From: Sporomusa sphaeroides DSM 2875
GTDB taxonomy: Bacteria; Bacillota; Negativicutes; Sporomusales; Sporomusaceae
Length of the DNA stretch: 64,000 nt
Direction of reading: 5' to 3'
Assembly: GCF_001941975.2 (NCBI RefSeq)
Contig: NZ_CP146991.1
Span: 166,501 to 230,500, forward strand
How positions within the stretch are numbered: position 1 is the first letter of the stretch; every line of letters starts with the position of its first letter. A program made the translations under genes and the position numbers. This document shows positions 18,029 to 26,168 of this stretch, piece after piece. The notes below the pieces were generated by a model, which saw only the letters and a list, made by a program, of their open reading frames with translations, did not search any database and was not told the DNA's origin.

Positions 18029-18652
18029 ATGTGGATGAAAACAGGTAAGACTTTTGTAAAGCTGGAGAATCAAAATACTCCTGCTGACTTTTTCCGCTGG
18101 TTGATTATTGAATTAGCACCCACCATTTTGGGAGAAAAACCGGCGACACTGCTTACCTTTGTCGACTGTCGTAGATTTTCCCGGCAAACCTTTTGGCGTA
18201 AATTCGGCGCCGCCTTCCTGCGTGAGGCTACTATCGACTGGACGATTGTCAGGGAGAAGGGCAACAGCCTTACGGTATTGTTTTATCACCCGGAAAGTTT
18301 GGAAGGGTGTTTAAAACAAACTGAACATTGCCAGTTTCTGGAGGAGTTTGGCTACAAAGCCGATTGTCCCCTATATGAAAACATAGAATGCTTAAAGCAA
18401 CGGTATCAGGGCGGGTGTCCGCATGAAATCGGGCTTCTGCTGGGTATACCGCTCAAGGATGTACTGGGTTTTATGGGGAAAGGACAGGAATGTTTGAGCT
18501 GCCGGGGCATGTGGTGCATTTATGGCGACCCCAGACCGTCACTCGCGGTTATGGAAAAGATAAACAAGGGTAAAACCTATGCTGCCAGGCTATTAAACAG
18601 CGGTGTAAGTCCCCGCAATATCCTGCTGGAAAAATGGCGCAAAACTGCATAA
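18029..18652 (+). CDS. DUF3793 protein, predicted Fur-regulated
   Basis: The 207-residue protein belongs to the DUF3793 family, shown by the core CPHEIGLLLGIPLKDVLGFMG followed by a cysteine pair in ECLSCRGMWCIYGDP. The family is cytoplasmic, found in anaerobic Firmicutes, often near iron-transport and flavodoxin genes; the activity is unknown. The strong promoter and Fur box upstream support a role under iron limitation. Its stop is followed by a typical terminator, so it is a single-gene unit. The ATG at 18029 (MWMKTGK) follows GGAAGGGGCAGCGAT; an ATG two codons in is equally possible. Confidence 0.85.
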   Translation: MWMKTGKTFVKLENQNTPADFFRWLIIELAPTILGEKPATLLTFVDCRRFSRQTFWRKFGAAFLREATIDWTIVREKGNSLTVLFYHPESLEGCLKQTEHCQFLEEFGYKADCPLYENIECLKQRYQGGCPHEIGLLLGIPLKDVLGFMGKGQECLSCRGMWCIYGDPRPSLAVMEKINKGKTYAARLLNSGVSPRNILLEKWRKTA

Positions 18653-18679
18653 TAAATCCCAGGCTTACTATGTAATTTT

Positions 18680-18718
18680 CCGCATATCCTATAGAGGTAT
18701 GCGGGTTTTATTTTTTTT
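18680..18718 (+). terminator. Intrinsic terminator of the DUF3793 gene
   Basis: CCGCATA and TATGCGG enclose an 11-base loop and are followed by a long T-run (TTTTATTTTTTTT). Confidence 0.88.
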
Positions 18719-18729
18719 AGAAAATGTAC

Positions 18730-18757
18730 TTGCACTTTGGGTCAGTTATGTTACAAT
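18730..18757 (+). promoter_or_regulatory. Predicted sigma-A promoter of the PLP decarboxylase
   Basis: TTGCAC, a 16-base spacer and TACAAT lie 48 bases before the start codon at 18805. Confidence 0.6.
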
Positions 18758-18804
18758 CATATAGTAATTTTCAAAAATTTTTGCGCGTAAAGGAGCGATG
18801 ATAA

Positions 18805-19968
18805 GTGAAATATTTTAGGTTATCCCAGAATGCTGTGAAGGCGCTGGCCGATACCTACAGCACACCGCTTTTGGTGCTGTCTTTAGAACAAATTGAACTT
18901 AATTACAATCTGTTGGCAGAGAATATGCCGGGTGTTAAAATATATTACGCTGTCAAAGCCAATCCGGATGAGCGTATTGTCCGGAAGATTCATGAGCTTG
19001 GCGGTTATTTTGATGTAGCCTCTGACGGCGAAATGCAAATGCTCAATCGCATGGGCATTGATTCGGCGCGTATGGTGTATGCCAATCCTATGAAAACGGC
19101 AAGCGGCCTGAAGGTAGCGCATGCTGTCGGGGTGAATAAATTTACCTTTGATTGTGAAAGTGAAATTGGCAAGATGGCGGCCGCCGAACCGGGAGCTACG
19201 GTGCTGCTGCGGATACGGGTGGACAATCCGCATGCGCTTGTTGACCTTAACAAAAAGTTTGGTGCCCATGCTGATGAAGCGCTGGCGCTTTTGACCAAGG
19301 CCCAGGCCGCCGGGCTGGATGTTGCCGGTTTATGCTTTCATGTTGGCAGCCAATCAACAGATAATGCGGCATACCTTGAGGCGCTCAAAACTTGCCGGGA
19401 GCTGTTTAGCGCTGCTGCCGAGCGGGGCATGAATCTTAGAATTCTTGATATTGGCGGCGGTTTTCCTATCCCGACCCTGACCGAGGAACCGGATGTTGCC
19501 GTCATGGCTGCGGAAATTTATAAAGCTGTCAGACAGTATTTTCCTGAGACTGAAATTTGGTCCGAACCTGGCCGCTATATTTGCGGTACTGCGGTTAACC
19601 TTATTACCCAGGTTATCGGCACCAAGGAACGCAACAACCAACAGTGGTATTTTCTGGATGACGGTTTGTACGGCACCTTTTCCGGCGTTATTTTTGACCA
19701 CTGGGATTTTGAGCTTGAAACCTTTAAGACCGGCAAAAAAATTCCGGCAACCTTTGCCGGACCGAGTTGCGATTCCCTGGATATTATGTTTAGGGACAAA
19801 CCCACTGTGCCGCTGGAAATTGGCGACTTAATTCTGGTGCCTAACTGCGGCGCGTATACTTCGGCTTCGGCGACCGTCTTTAACGGCTTTGCCAAAACGC
19901 AAATTGTTGTGTGGGAAGAAGTCTATGAAGAGATTAAAGCCAAGCTTGAACTGGCGGCTGCCGTGTAA
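18805..19968 (+). CDS. Fold-III PLP decarboxylase (lysine/ornithine type)
   Basis: A 387-residue enzyme of the alanine-racemase-fold decarboxylase family. The PLP lysine is in YYAVKANPD (about residue 52), the phosphate-binding loop is LDIGGGFPIPT, the second histidine region is GLCFHVGSQS, and the catalytic cysteine of ornithine/lysine decarboxylases is present in FAGPSCDSLD. Length and motifs fit the Selenomonas ruminantium lysine/ornithine decarboxylase, whose product cadaverine is attached to peptidoglycan and helps anchor the outer membrane. It makes cadaverine and/or putrescine in the cytoplasm; which amino acid is preferred is not decidable here. AAAGGAGCGATGATAA gives the ribosome binding site. 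A single-gene unit with its own promoter and terminator. Confidence 0.88.
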   Translation: MKYFRLSQNAVKALADTYSTPLLVLSLEQIELNYNLLAENMPGVKIYYAVKANPDERIVRKIHELGGYFDVASDGEMQMLNRMGIDSARMVYANPMKTASGLKVAHAVGVNKFTFDCESEIGKMAAAEPGATVLLRIRVDNPHALVDLNKKFGAHADEALALLTKAQAAGLDVAGLCFHVGSQSTDNAAYLEALKTCRELFSAAAERGMNLRILDIGGGFPIPTLTEEPDVAVMAAEIYKAVRQYFPETEIWSEPGRYICGTAVNLITQVIGTKERNNQQWYFLDDGLYGTFSGVIFDHWDFELETFKTGKKIPATFAGPSCDSLDIMFRDKPTVPLEIGDLILVPNCGAYTSASATVFNGFAKTQIVVWEEVYEEIKAKLELAAAV

Positions 19969-19987
19969 GTAGTGTTTGTACTAAAAC

Positions 19988-20034
19988 AAAGAGGCTGTGG
20001 ATTACCTTAGCAAAGGTGTCCATAGCCTCTTTTT
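19988..20034. terminator. Bidirectional terminator between decarboxylase and hbd
   Basis: AAAGAGGCTGTGGA pairs with TCCATAGCCTCTTT, with A- and T-runs on both flanks. It ends the decarboxylase transcript and, on the minus strand, the acyl-CoA operon. Confidence 0.88.
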
Positions 20035-20101
20035 GCTTACATATCACATCGTTGCGGCACAATACCGGACAAGGCAGTGCCTGACCGGTATTTTTTCGCA
20101 G

Positions 20102-20959
20102 TTACTTGGTATAGTCAAAGAACCCTTTGCCGCTTTTACGGCCAAGATACCCGGCTTGAACCATCTTCTTCAGCAGTGGGCAAGGGCGATATTTGGGATC
20201 GCCATAGCCGTCATACAAGACTTGCATGATATATAGTACGGTGTCATTACCAATCAGATCAGACAGCGCCAGCGGCCCCATGGGGTGATTGAAGCCTAAT
20301 TTGGCCACTGTGTCAATATCCTCCGCACTGGCCACGCCTTCCATCAGGGTATAAATGGCTTCATTGATCATCGGAATCATAATCCGGTTGCCGACAAAAC
20401 CAGGGAAATCAGCGACATTGACCGGCGTTTTACCCAGTCTGACGCTCAGCGCCTCAATACGCTTAAAGGTTTCCTGGCTTGTTGCCAGGCCGCGGATTAC
20501 CTCTACCAGCTTCATAACAGGTGCCGGATTAAAAAAGTGCATACCGATTACCCGGTCGGCCCGTTTGGTGGTGGCAGCTACTTCGGTAAGCGGGAGGGAA
20601 GAGGTGTTGGAGGCCAGGATGGTATGGGCAGGGCACAGGGTATCCAGTGTCTGAAAAATCTCCCGCTTGATATTCATATTTTCCACGGCAGCTTCGACCA
20701 CCAAATCCACTTGGCAGGTTGTGGCGTCAAGCTGGGTTGCACCGGAAATTCTACTCATAATGGCTGTTTTGCTGTCAGCGTCAAGTTTGCCTTTTTCAAC
20801 AGCCTTTGTGAGGTTTTTTTCAATGCTTTGCAGGCCTTTTTGCACAAACTCCGGTTTGATATCCTGCAAAATAACAGTAAGACCGCCCTGGGCCATAACT
20901 TGCGCAATGCCGCTGCCCATTTGACCGGCACCGATAATTAATACTTTATTAATTTCCAT
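20102..20959 (-). CDS. hbd: 3-hydroxybutyryl-CoA dehydrogenase
   Basis: The 285-residue enzyme has the NAD-binding loop [19 protein letters not shown] near the N-terminus, the catalytic histidine in [15 protein letters not shown], and the C-terminal dimer domain with [14 protein letters not shown] and [15 protein letters not shown]. It interconverts acetoacetyl-CoA and (S)-3-hydroxybutyryl-CoA with NAD(P)H in the cytoplasm. The ATG at 20959 is preceded by GGGAGGG; 21 extra codons exist upstream without support. It is the last gene of the operon that begins with the CoA-transferase. A hairpin at 21001-21030 separates it from maoC and may tune its expression. Confidence 0.93.
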   Translation of the reverse strand: MEINKVLIIGAGQMGSGIAQVMAQGGLTVILQDIKPEFVQKGLQSIEKNLTKAVEKGKLDADSKTAIMSRISGATQLDATTCQVDLVVEAAVENMNIKREIFQTLDTLCPAHTILASNTSSLPLTEVAATTKRADRVIGMHFFNPAPVMKLVEVIRGLATSQETFKRIEALSVRLGKTPVNVADFPGFVGNRIMIPMINEAIYTLMEGVASAEDIDTVAKLGFNHPMGPLALSDLIGNDTVLYIMQVLYDGYGDPKYRPCPLLKKMVQAGYLGRKSGKGFFDYTK

Positions 20960-21000
20960 GAGATATAACCCTCCCATTTTTCTTGCTAACTGCTTATAAG

Positions 21001-21030
21001 AATAGGCGTTGTCGATGCACAACGCCTATT
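21001..21030 (-). promoter_or_regulatory. Intercistronic hairpin between maoC and hbd
   Basis: AATAGGCGTTGT and ACAACGCCTATT form a perfect 12-bp stem with a six-base loop. There is only a weak T-rich tail (TTCTTAT) on the minus strand, so it may be a partial terminator or an mRNA-stabilising or processing structure. Confidence 0.55.
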
Positions 21031-21039
21031 CCCGGCTAA

Positions 21040-21459
21040 TTAGCCTTTTTTCATTACGGTGGCTTTGCCGTCGATAACTAAAGTGCCTTCCTGATTGATG
21101 ACTGTGGTTTTGAAGATTAACCGGTTCTTGGCTTCGATTTTTTCAATAACCTCTACTGTGGCGGTAACGGTATCACCAATTTTTACCGGGGCTTTGAAGG
21201 CCAGTTCCTGGGCAAGGTAAATGGTATTGGCGCCAGGCAGGGTTGTGCCAAGCAGGGCCGAGATAAAGCCGGCCGATAACATGCCGTGAGCGATACGTCC
21301 TTTGAACATTGTGTTTTTAGCAAATTCAGCGTTGATGTGTACAGGGTTAAAGTCGCCGCTGAGACCGGCAAAGGTATATACGTCATACTCAGAGACTGTC
21401 TTGGCCATACTGGCCTTGTCACCGACCTGGATGTCGGCAAATTTTACGTCTTGCACCAT
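21040..21459 (-). CDS. MaoC-family (R)-specific enoyl-CoA hydratase
   Basis: This 139-residue single-hotdog protein carries the hydratase-2 motif: FAGLSGDFNPVHINAEFA, with catalytic Asp and His, followed by GRIAHGMLSAGFIS. It matches short PhaJ-type (R)-enoyl-CoA hydratases, which add water to crotonyl-CoA to give (R)-3-hydroxybutyryl-CoA. The start at 21459 (MVQDVKF) follows AAAGGAGTG; three more codons are possible. It lies in the acyl-CoA operon between etfA and hbd. No crotonase-type (S)-hydratase is in the window, so the stereochemistry of this step differs from that of Hbd, as discussed in the findings. Confidence 0.9.
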   Translation of the reverse strand: MVQDVKFADIQVGDKASMAKTVSEYDVYTFAGLSGDFNPVHINAEFAKNTMFKGRIAHGMLSAGFISALLGTTLPGANTIYLAQELAFKAPVKIGDTVTATVEVIEKIEAKNRLIFKTTVINQEGTLVIDGKATVMKKG

Positions 21460-21522
21460 AAAAAACACTCCTTTTTGTTAAAATAAGACTTGTTTCCGGT
21501 GAAGGTTTACTTTTGACCGCTA

Positions 21523-22722
21523 TTAGTTCGCGCCTCTGCTCTTTTTAATTTCCGCAATCAGTGCCGGAATTACCTCCAGGACATCACCGACAATACCATA
21601 GTCGGCCATTTTGAAGATGGGAGCGTCAGGGTCTTTGTTGATAGCAATTACGATATCGGAGGAGGACATACCTGCTAAATGCTGGATTGCGCCGGAAATG
21701 CCGCAGGCAATATAGACTTTCGGACCAACGGTTTTGCCTGTCTGGCCAACCTGGTTTAGCGCCGGTATCCAGCCGGCGTCAACAGCCGCCCGGGAAGCAC
21801 CCACTGCGCCGCCCAGGGCACTGGCCAGTTCTTCGATGAGCGAGAAGTTTTCGGGTTTGCACATGCCGCGGCCGCCCGAAACAATGAATTCAGCTTCTTC
21901 CAGATTACAGCACGCGGTACCCACTGGCACTACGTCAAGCAGCTTGGTGCGAATGTCTTCCGGTTTTACCTTGCTGGCCACCTTAATAATTTCTCCGGAG
22001 CGGGCAAAGTCTTGTTCCGGACGTTTAAAGACTTTGGGGCGGACAGTGCCCATTTGCGGGCGGTGGTCAGGGCACAGAATGGTGGCCATGATATTACCGC
22101 CAAATGCCGGGCGCGTCCAGGCAACCAAGCCTGTGGCTTCGTCAATGTCCAAATTGGTGCAGTCTGCCGTAAGCCCGGTACCGACGCGGCAGGCAACCCG
22201 GGGGCCAAGATCACGGCCGTCATTGGTTGCACCCATGAGAATTACAGAAGGACGATAGGTATTAATTAAATCAGTCAGGGTGATGGTGTAGCCATCGGTA
22301 GAATAGTGTTTAAGCTCAGGTGCTTCCACCAAATAGACTTTATCAGCGCCGCTGGCAATGACTTCTTTGGTTAAGCCGGCTACGTCCTGGCCGATCAATA
22401 CAGCCGCTAATTCCTGGTTCATGGCGTTAGCCAGCTTGCGGCCTTCGCCTAAGAGCTCGTGACTTACGTTACGGATACGTCCGTCGACTTGCTCGATATA
22501 TACCCAAACCCCTTTGTACTTACTTTTATCAATGGCAACCGTCTTTTCTTCAACTTCCCGTACAATGGCTCCCACCGGACATACGTCCACGCAGGCGCCG
22601 CAGGCAGTACAAGCTTCGGTGATTACCGCCTTGTCGTTTTCCATTATGATTGCACCGAACGGGCAGGTACCCACACAGGCACTGCAGCCGATGCATTGTT
22701 CAGCAATTACTTTTACAGCCAT
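21523..22722 (-). CDS. etfA: Electron transfer flavoprotein alpha with N-terminal ferredoxin
   Basis: A 399-residue EtfA preceded by a two-cluster ferredoxin domain: CIGCSACVGTCPFGAI and CTACGACVDVCPVGAI within the first 60 residues, each a CxxCxxCxxxC motif for a [4Fe-4S] cluster. The remainder is EtfA, with the C-terminal FAD-binding segment VYIACGISGAIQHLAGMSSSDIVIAIN. This fusion is known from CarE of the Acetobacterium caffeyl-CoA reductase complex, which bifurcates electrons between an enoyl-CoA and ferredoxin. With EtfB and the adjacent acyl-CoA dehydrogenase it likely forms a similar flavin-based complex. The ATG at 22722 follows a purine-rich AGGGGGTAG. Bifurcation itself is an inference. 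Confidence 0.92.
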   Translation of the reverse strand: MAVKVIAEQCIGCSACVGTCPFGAIIMENDKAVITEACTACGACVDVCPVGAIVREVEEKTVAIDKSKYKGVWVYIEQVDGRIRNVSHELLGEGRKLANAMNQELAAVLIGQDVAGLTKEVIASGADKVYLVEAPELKHYSTDGYTITLTDLINTYRPSVILMGATNDGRDLGPRVACRVGTGLTADCTNLDIDEATGLVAWTRPAFGGNIMATILCPDHRPQMGTVRPKVFKRPEQDFARSGEIIKVASKVKPEDIRTKLLDVVPVGTACCNLEEAEFIVSGGRGMCKPENFSLIEELASALGGAVGASRAAVDAGWIPALNQVGQTGKTVGPKVYIACGISGAIQHLAGMSSSDIVIAINKDPDAPIFKMADYGIVGDVLEVIPALIAEIKKSRGAN

Positions 22723-22735
22723 TATTTACTACCCC

Positions 22736-23521
22736 CTAGACAATCTTGGCATCAGATAATTTTTGTAGCAGCAGTGCAGCCGCTTCGCGGGCTGTGTCTG
22801 CCTGAATAATCTCACCCTGGGTACGCTGCGTGGGGGTAAAGATCCGGCGCACTTGTGTAGGTGAGCCTTTGAGACCGATTTTTTCGGCTTCGACTGTAAC
22901 CTCGTTTACCGTCCAGACAGGAATCTCTTTGCGGTTGGCTTTCATGGTGCCTTTGACTGTCGGGTTCCGGGGAATGTTTATAGATTTTACCACAGTCAGC
23001 ATAACCGGGGTAGAGACCTCAATGATTTCATAACCTTCTTCCTGTTCCCGCTCTACTTTGAGCTTGCCGCCCTCGGCCTCGATTTTAGAGACATAGGTTA
23101 CCTGCGGGATATCAAGGTGTTCGGCAATTTCCGGGCCAACCTGCGCGGTATCTCCGTCGATGGCCTGTTTGCCGCAGAGAATAATGTCCACCTTGCCCAG
23201 CTTTTTAATGCCGGCAGCCAGGGTGTGGCTGGTAGCCAGGGTATCGGCACCGCCGAAAGCCCGGTCGCTTAAGAGAATGGCTTCATCAGCTCCCATGGCC
23301 AGACATTCTTTCAGCGCGTCCTTGGCCTGGGGCGGCCCCATGGAAATGACAGTTACCTTGCCGCCATGTGTATCTTTAAGCTGTAAGGCTGCTTCTACGG
23401 CGTTTTTGTCAAAAGGATTGACAATGCTGGGAACTCCTTGACGGATCAGGGTATTGGTCACAGGGTCGATTTTTACTTCGGTAGTGTCAGGCACCTGCTT
23501 GACACAAACTACTATTTCCAT
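22736..23521 (-). CDS. etfB: Electron transfer flavoprotein beta
   Basis: The 261-residue EtfB has the N-terminal IVVCVKQVPDTTEVKIDP, the adenine-nucleotide region VTVISMGPPQAKDALKECLA, and GKQAIDGDTAQVGPEIAEHL, the last typical of the family. In non-bifurcating Etfs the site binds AMP, in bifurcating ones FAD with NADH. It lies immediately before etfA, 13 bases apart, and forms the heterodimer with it. GGAGGCAATTTAGTT precedes the ATG. It passes electrons to or from the dehydrogenase encoded upstream in the operon. Confidence 0.93.
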   Translation of the reverse strand: MEIVVCVKQVPDTTEVKIDPVTNTLIRQGVPSIVNPFDKNAVEAALQLKDTHGGKVTVISMGPPQAKDALKECLAMGADEAILLSDRAFGGADTLATSHTLAAGIKKLGKVDIILCGKQAIDGDTAQVGPEIAEHLDIPQVTYVSKIEAEGGKLKVEREQEEGYEIIEVSTPVMLTVVKSINIPRNPTVKGTMKANRKEIPVWTVNEVTVEAEKIGLKGSPTQVRRIFTPTQRTQGEIIQADTAREAAALLLQKLSDAKIV

Positions 23522-23564
23522 AACTAAATTGCCTCCTGTTTTATGAACATGCTATTCCAGGTAT

Positions 23565-23619
23565 ATAAGGGCAGCGGCTTGTGCTGCCCGTTATGTTGGC
23601 ACAAGCCGTGTCTTATTTA
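23565..23619 (+). repeat. Dispersed repeat family B, diverged copy 1
   Basis: ATAAGGGCAGCGGCTTGTGC is followed by a loop and GGCACAAGCCGTGTCTTATT. The stem CGGCTTGTGC/GCACAAGCCG and the flanking ATAAGGGCA and T-rich tail match the 3' half of the other copies. It lies between bcd and etfB, inside the operon. Confidence 0.6.
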
Positions 23620-23636
23620 TACCGCTCAAGGTATCT

Positions 23637-24776
23637 TTAGCGTAAAAGGGCTCCGGAGATAACCATGCGTTGTACCTGGTTTGTTCCTTCGTATATTTGG
23701 GTAATCTTGGCATTGCGCATGAGGCGCTCAACGGGATATTCGCGGCTGTAGCCATAGCCGCCGAAAATTTGCACGGCATCGGTGGTAACGGCCATTGCGG
23801 CATCGGAGGCATAGAGTTTGGCCATGGCAGCTTCTTTGGAATACGGCAGGCCCTTATCTTTCAAATAGGCGGCACGGTATACCAACAGACGGGCTGCATC
23901 CACTTTGGTAGCCATGTCGGCCAGCATAAAGGCAATGGCCTGATTGCTGGCAATTGGCTTGCCGAACTGCACCCGTTCTTTGGAATATTTCACTGCATGG
24001 TCAAGAGCCGCTTGTGCAATACCAAGAGCTTGGGCTGCTACCCCGATACGGCCGCCGTCAAGGGTGGCCATCGCAATTTTGAAGCCGTCGCCTTCTTTAC
24101 CTAACAGGTTTTCTTTAGGCACTTTAAGCTCCTGGAACACCAGTTCCATGGTAATGGAAGTATTGATGCCCATTTTGTGCTCTTTTTTACCAAAGGTAAA
24201 ACCAGGCATGTCTTTTTCGATAATGAAGGCAGAGATGCCTTTTACCCCTTTGCTTTTGTCTGTTATGGCAAAGATAACATAGGTTTCGGCTTCACCGGCA
24301 TTGGTGATAAATATTTTGCTGCCATTAATGACATAATGGTCGCCTTCCAGGACGGCAACTGTCTGCTGGGAAGCCGCGTCAGTACCGGCGTTGGGTTCAG
24401 TCAAACCAAAGGCTCCCATTTTTGAACCTTCGAGCAGCGGAGTCAGGTACTTTTGTTTTTGCTCCTCGGTGCCAAAGGCAAAAATCGGCCAGGCGCACAG
24501 GGAAACGGTTGCCGATAAGGTGATGCCAATGCCGTCATCTACTTTGGACAGTTCTTCTACCGCCAGGATGTAACTCAATACATCGCCGTCAGCGCCGCCG
24601 TATTGCTCCGGAAAGCAAATTCCCGTGAGACCCATTTCACCCATGGCGTCAAACAGCTCGCGGGAAAATTCACTGTGCTCATCCCGTTCGGCAACACTGG
24701 GCGCTACCTGCTTCTCGGCAAATTCACGCACAAGTTTTTGTGTCATTTTCTGGTCTTCGGTAAGTTCAAATAACAT
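23637..24776 (-). CDS. bcd: Butyryl-CoA dehydrogenase
   Basis: A 379-residue acyl-CoA dehydrogenase of the short-chain type. FAD-contact segments are [16 protein letters not shown] and [19 protein letters not shown]; the catalytic glutamate is in [18 protein letters not shown] near the C-terminus. It interconverts crotonyl-CoA and butyryl-CoA. Neighbouring EtfB and ferredoxin-fused EtfA are its expected electron partners. The ATG follows AAGGAGGTCTAATT. It lies downstream of thl after a gap of 174 bases that holds a family B repeat, and upstream of etfB. Other short-chain acyl-CoA substrates cannot be excluded. Confidence 0.92.
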   Translation of the reverse strand: MLFELTEDQKMTQKLVREFAEKQVAPSVAERDEHSEFSRELFDAMGEMGLTGICFPEQYGGADGDVLSYILAVEELSKVDDGIGITLSATVSLCAWPIFAFGTEEQKQKYLTPLLEGSKMGAFGLTEPNAGTDAASQQTVAVLEGDHYVINGSKIFITNAGEAETYVIFAITDKSKGVKGISAFIIEKDMPGFTFGKKEHKMGINTSITMELVFQELKVPKENLLGKEGDGFKIAMATLDGGRIGVAAQALGIAQAALDHAVKYSKERVQFGKPIASNQAIAFMLADMATKVDAARLLVYRAAYLKDKGLPYSKEAAMAKLYASDAAMAVTTDAVQIFGGYGYSREYPVERLMRNAKITQIYEGTNQVQRMVISGALLR

Positions 24777-24864
24777 AATTAGACCTCCTTATTTTTAAAG
24801 AATATGTAATATACCACCTCCCGTTCTGGTGGAATGGGAGGTGGCAGCTAACCTATTTTAATTC

Positions 24865-24950
24865 TAACAGAAAGTATAGCTTTCTGTTAGGGCAAGGCAA
24901 CATCGGCTTTTGCTGTCGCTACAGGCTCGGCGCAAGCCGTGTTTTCTTTA
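24865..24950 (+). repeat. Dispersed repeat family B, copy 2
   Basis: An AACAGAAAG/CTTTCTGTT hairpin is followed by GGCAACATCGGCTTTTGCTG, then GTCGC, GGCTCGGCGCAAGCCG and a TTTTCTTT tail. The unit abuts the stop codon of the thiolase gene (minus strand). Copies occur at 33738, 62923 and, on the minus strand, 54165. Confidence 0.75.
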
Positions 24951-26132
24951 TTACAGGCGTTCTACAATGGTAGCAACGCCCTGACCGCCGCCAATGCACA
25001 GGGTGGCCAGACCCAAATTGGCTTTTCTGGCTTGCATGGAATGCAATAAGGTAACCAGGATGCGGGCGCCGCTGGCACCGATCGGATGTCCGAGGGCAAT
25101 TGCGCCGCCGTTGACATTGACTTTTTCTTTGTCAAAGCCGAGCTCTTTGCCGACTGCCAGGAACTGGGCGGCAAAAGCCTCATTGGCTTCAATTAAATCA
25201 ATGTCGGCAATCGTCAGGCCGGCTTTTTGCAGTGCTTTGCGTGCTGCCGGTACCGGGCCCATACCCATGATGGCAGGATCAACACCGCCTGAAGCAAAGG
25301 AACGGATGCGGGCCAGCGGCTTGAGGCCAAGCTCTTTAGCCTTGTCAGCAGACATCATGACAAGCGCGGCAGCGCCGTCATTAATGCCTGAAGCATTGCC
25401 TGCAGTAATCGTGCCGTCTTTTTTAAAAGCAGGTTTTAAGCCGCATAACGACTGCGCGGTTGTGCCGGCTTTGGGATATTCATCGGTATCAAAGGTGGTA
25501 TCACCTTTTTTGCTCTTGATGACAACCGGGAAAATTTCTTCTTTAAAAGCGCCTGCTTCAATGGCTTTCAAAGCCTTTGCCTGGGATTCAAAGGCTAACT
25601 GGTCTTGTTCTTCACGGGTAATGTTAAATTTGGCGGCAACATTTTCGGCAGTGATTCCCATATGGTAATCATTAAAAGCGCACCAGAGGCCGTCATGAAT
25701 CATAACATCGGTGAGTTTGCCATTTCCCATTCTAAGTCCCCAGCGGGCCTTGTTGTCTAAGAGATAAGGAGCCTGGGTCATATTTTCCATACCGCCGGCC
25801 ACAACAATATCGGCATCATCGGTCATAATGGCCTGGGCTGCCAGATTCACGGTTTTTAGCCCGGAGCCGCATACTTTGTTGATAGTGTAGGACGGGGTTT
25901 CATAAGGAAGGCCGGCTTTTATGGCTGCCTGCCGGGCTGGATTTTGTCCCAGGCCTGCCTGCAGTACATTGCCAAAAATGACTTCGTCAATGGTTTCTTT
26001 ATTGATACCGGCTTTTTCGACAGCCGCTTTAATGGTTAGGGCCCCGAGGTCTGTTGCGGCAACTGAGGCCAGCGAACCGTTGAAATTACCTATGGCAGTA
26101 CGCACTGCACTGACGATAACTACTTCTTTCAT
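24951..26132 (-). CDS. thlA: Acetyl-CoA acetyltransferase (thiolase)
   Basis: A 393-residue biosynthetic-type thiolase. The acyl-accepting cysteine is in [17 protein letters not shown] (about residue 88), and the C-terminal catalytic residues are in [17 protein letters not shown] and [13 protein letters not shown]. It condenses two acetyl-CoA to acetoacetyl-CoA or cleaves it. AAGGATGGTGCAATT precedes the ATG. It is second in the operon, 36 bases after the CoA-transferase. In a catabolic direction it would cleave acetoacetyl-CoA from 3-hydroxybutyrate or crotonate. Confidence 0.94.
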   Translation of the reverse strand: MKEVVIVSAVRTAIGNFNGSLASVAATDLGALTIKAAVEKAGINKETIDEVIFGNVLQAGLGQNPARQAAIKAGLPYETPSYTINKVCGSGLKTVNLAAQAIMTDDADIVVAGGMENMTQAPYLLDNKARWGLRMGNGKLTDVMIHDGLWCAFNDYHMGITAENVAAKFNITREEQDQLAFESQAKALKAIEAGAFKEEIFPVVIKSKKGDTTFDTDEYPKAGTTAQSLCGLKPAFKKDGTITAGNASGINDGAAALVMMSADKAKELGLKPLARIRSFASGGVDPAIMGMGPVPAARKALQKAGLTIADIDLIEANEAFAAQFLAVGKELGFDKEKVNVNGGAIALGHPIGASGARILVTLLHSMQARKANLGLATLCIGGGQGVATIVERL

Positions 26133-26168
26133 AATTGCACCATCCTTATGCTTTGTTTGTATGAATTA

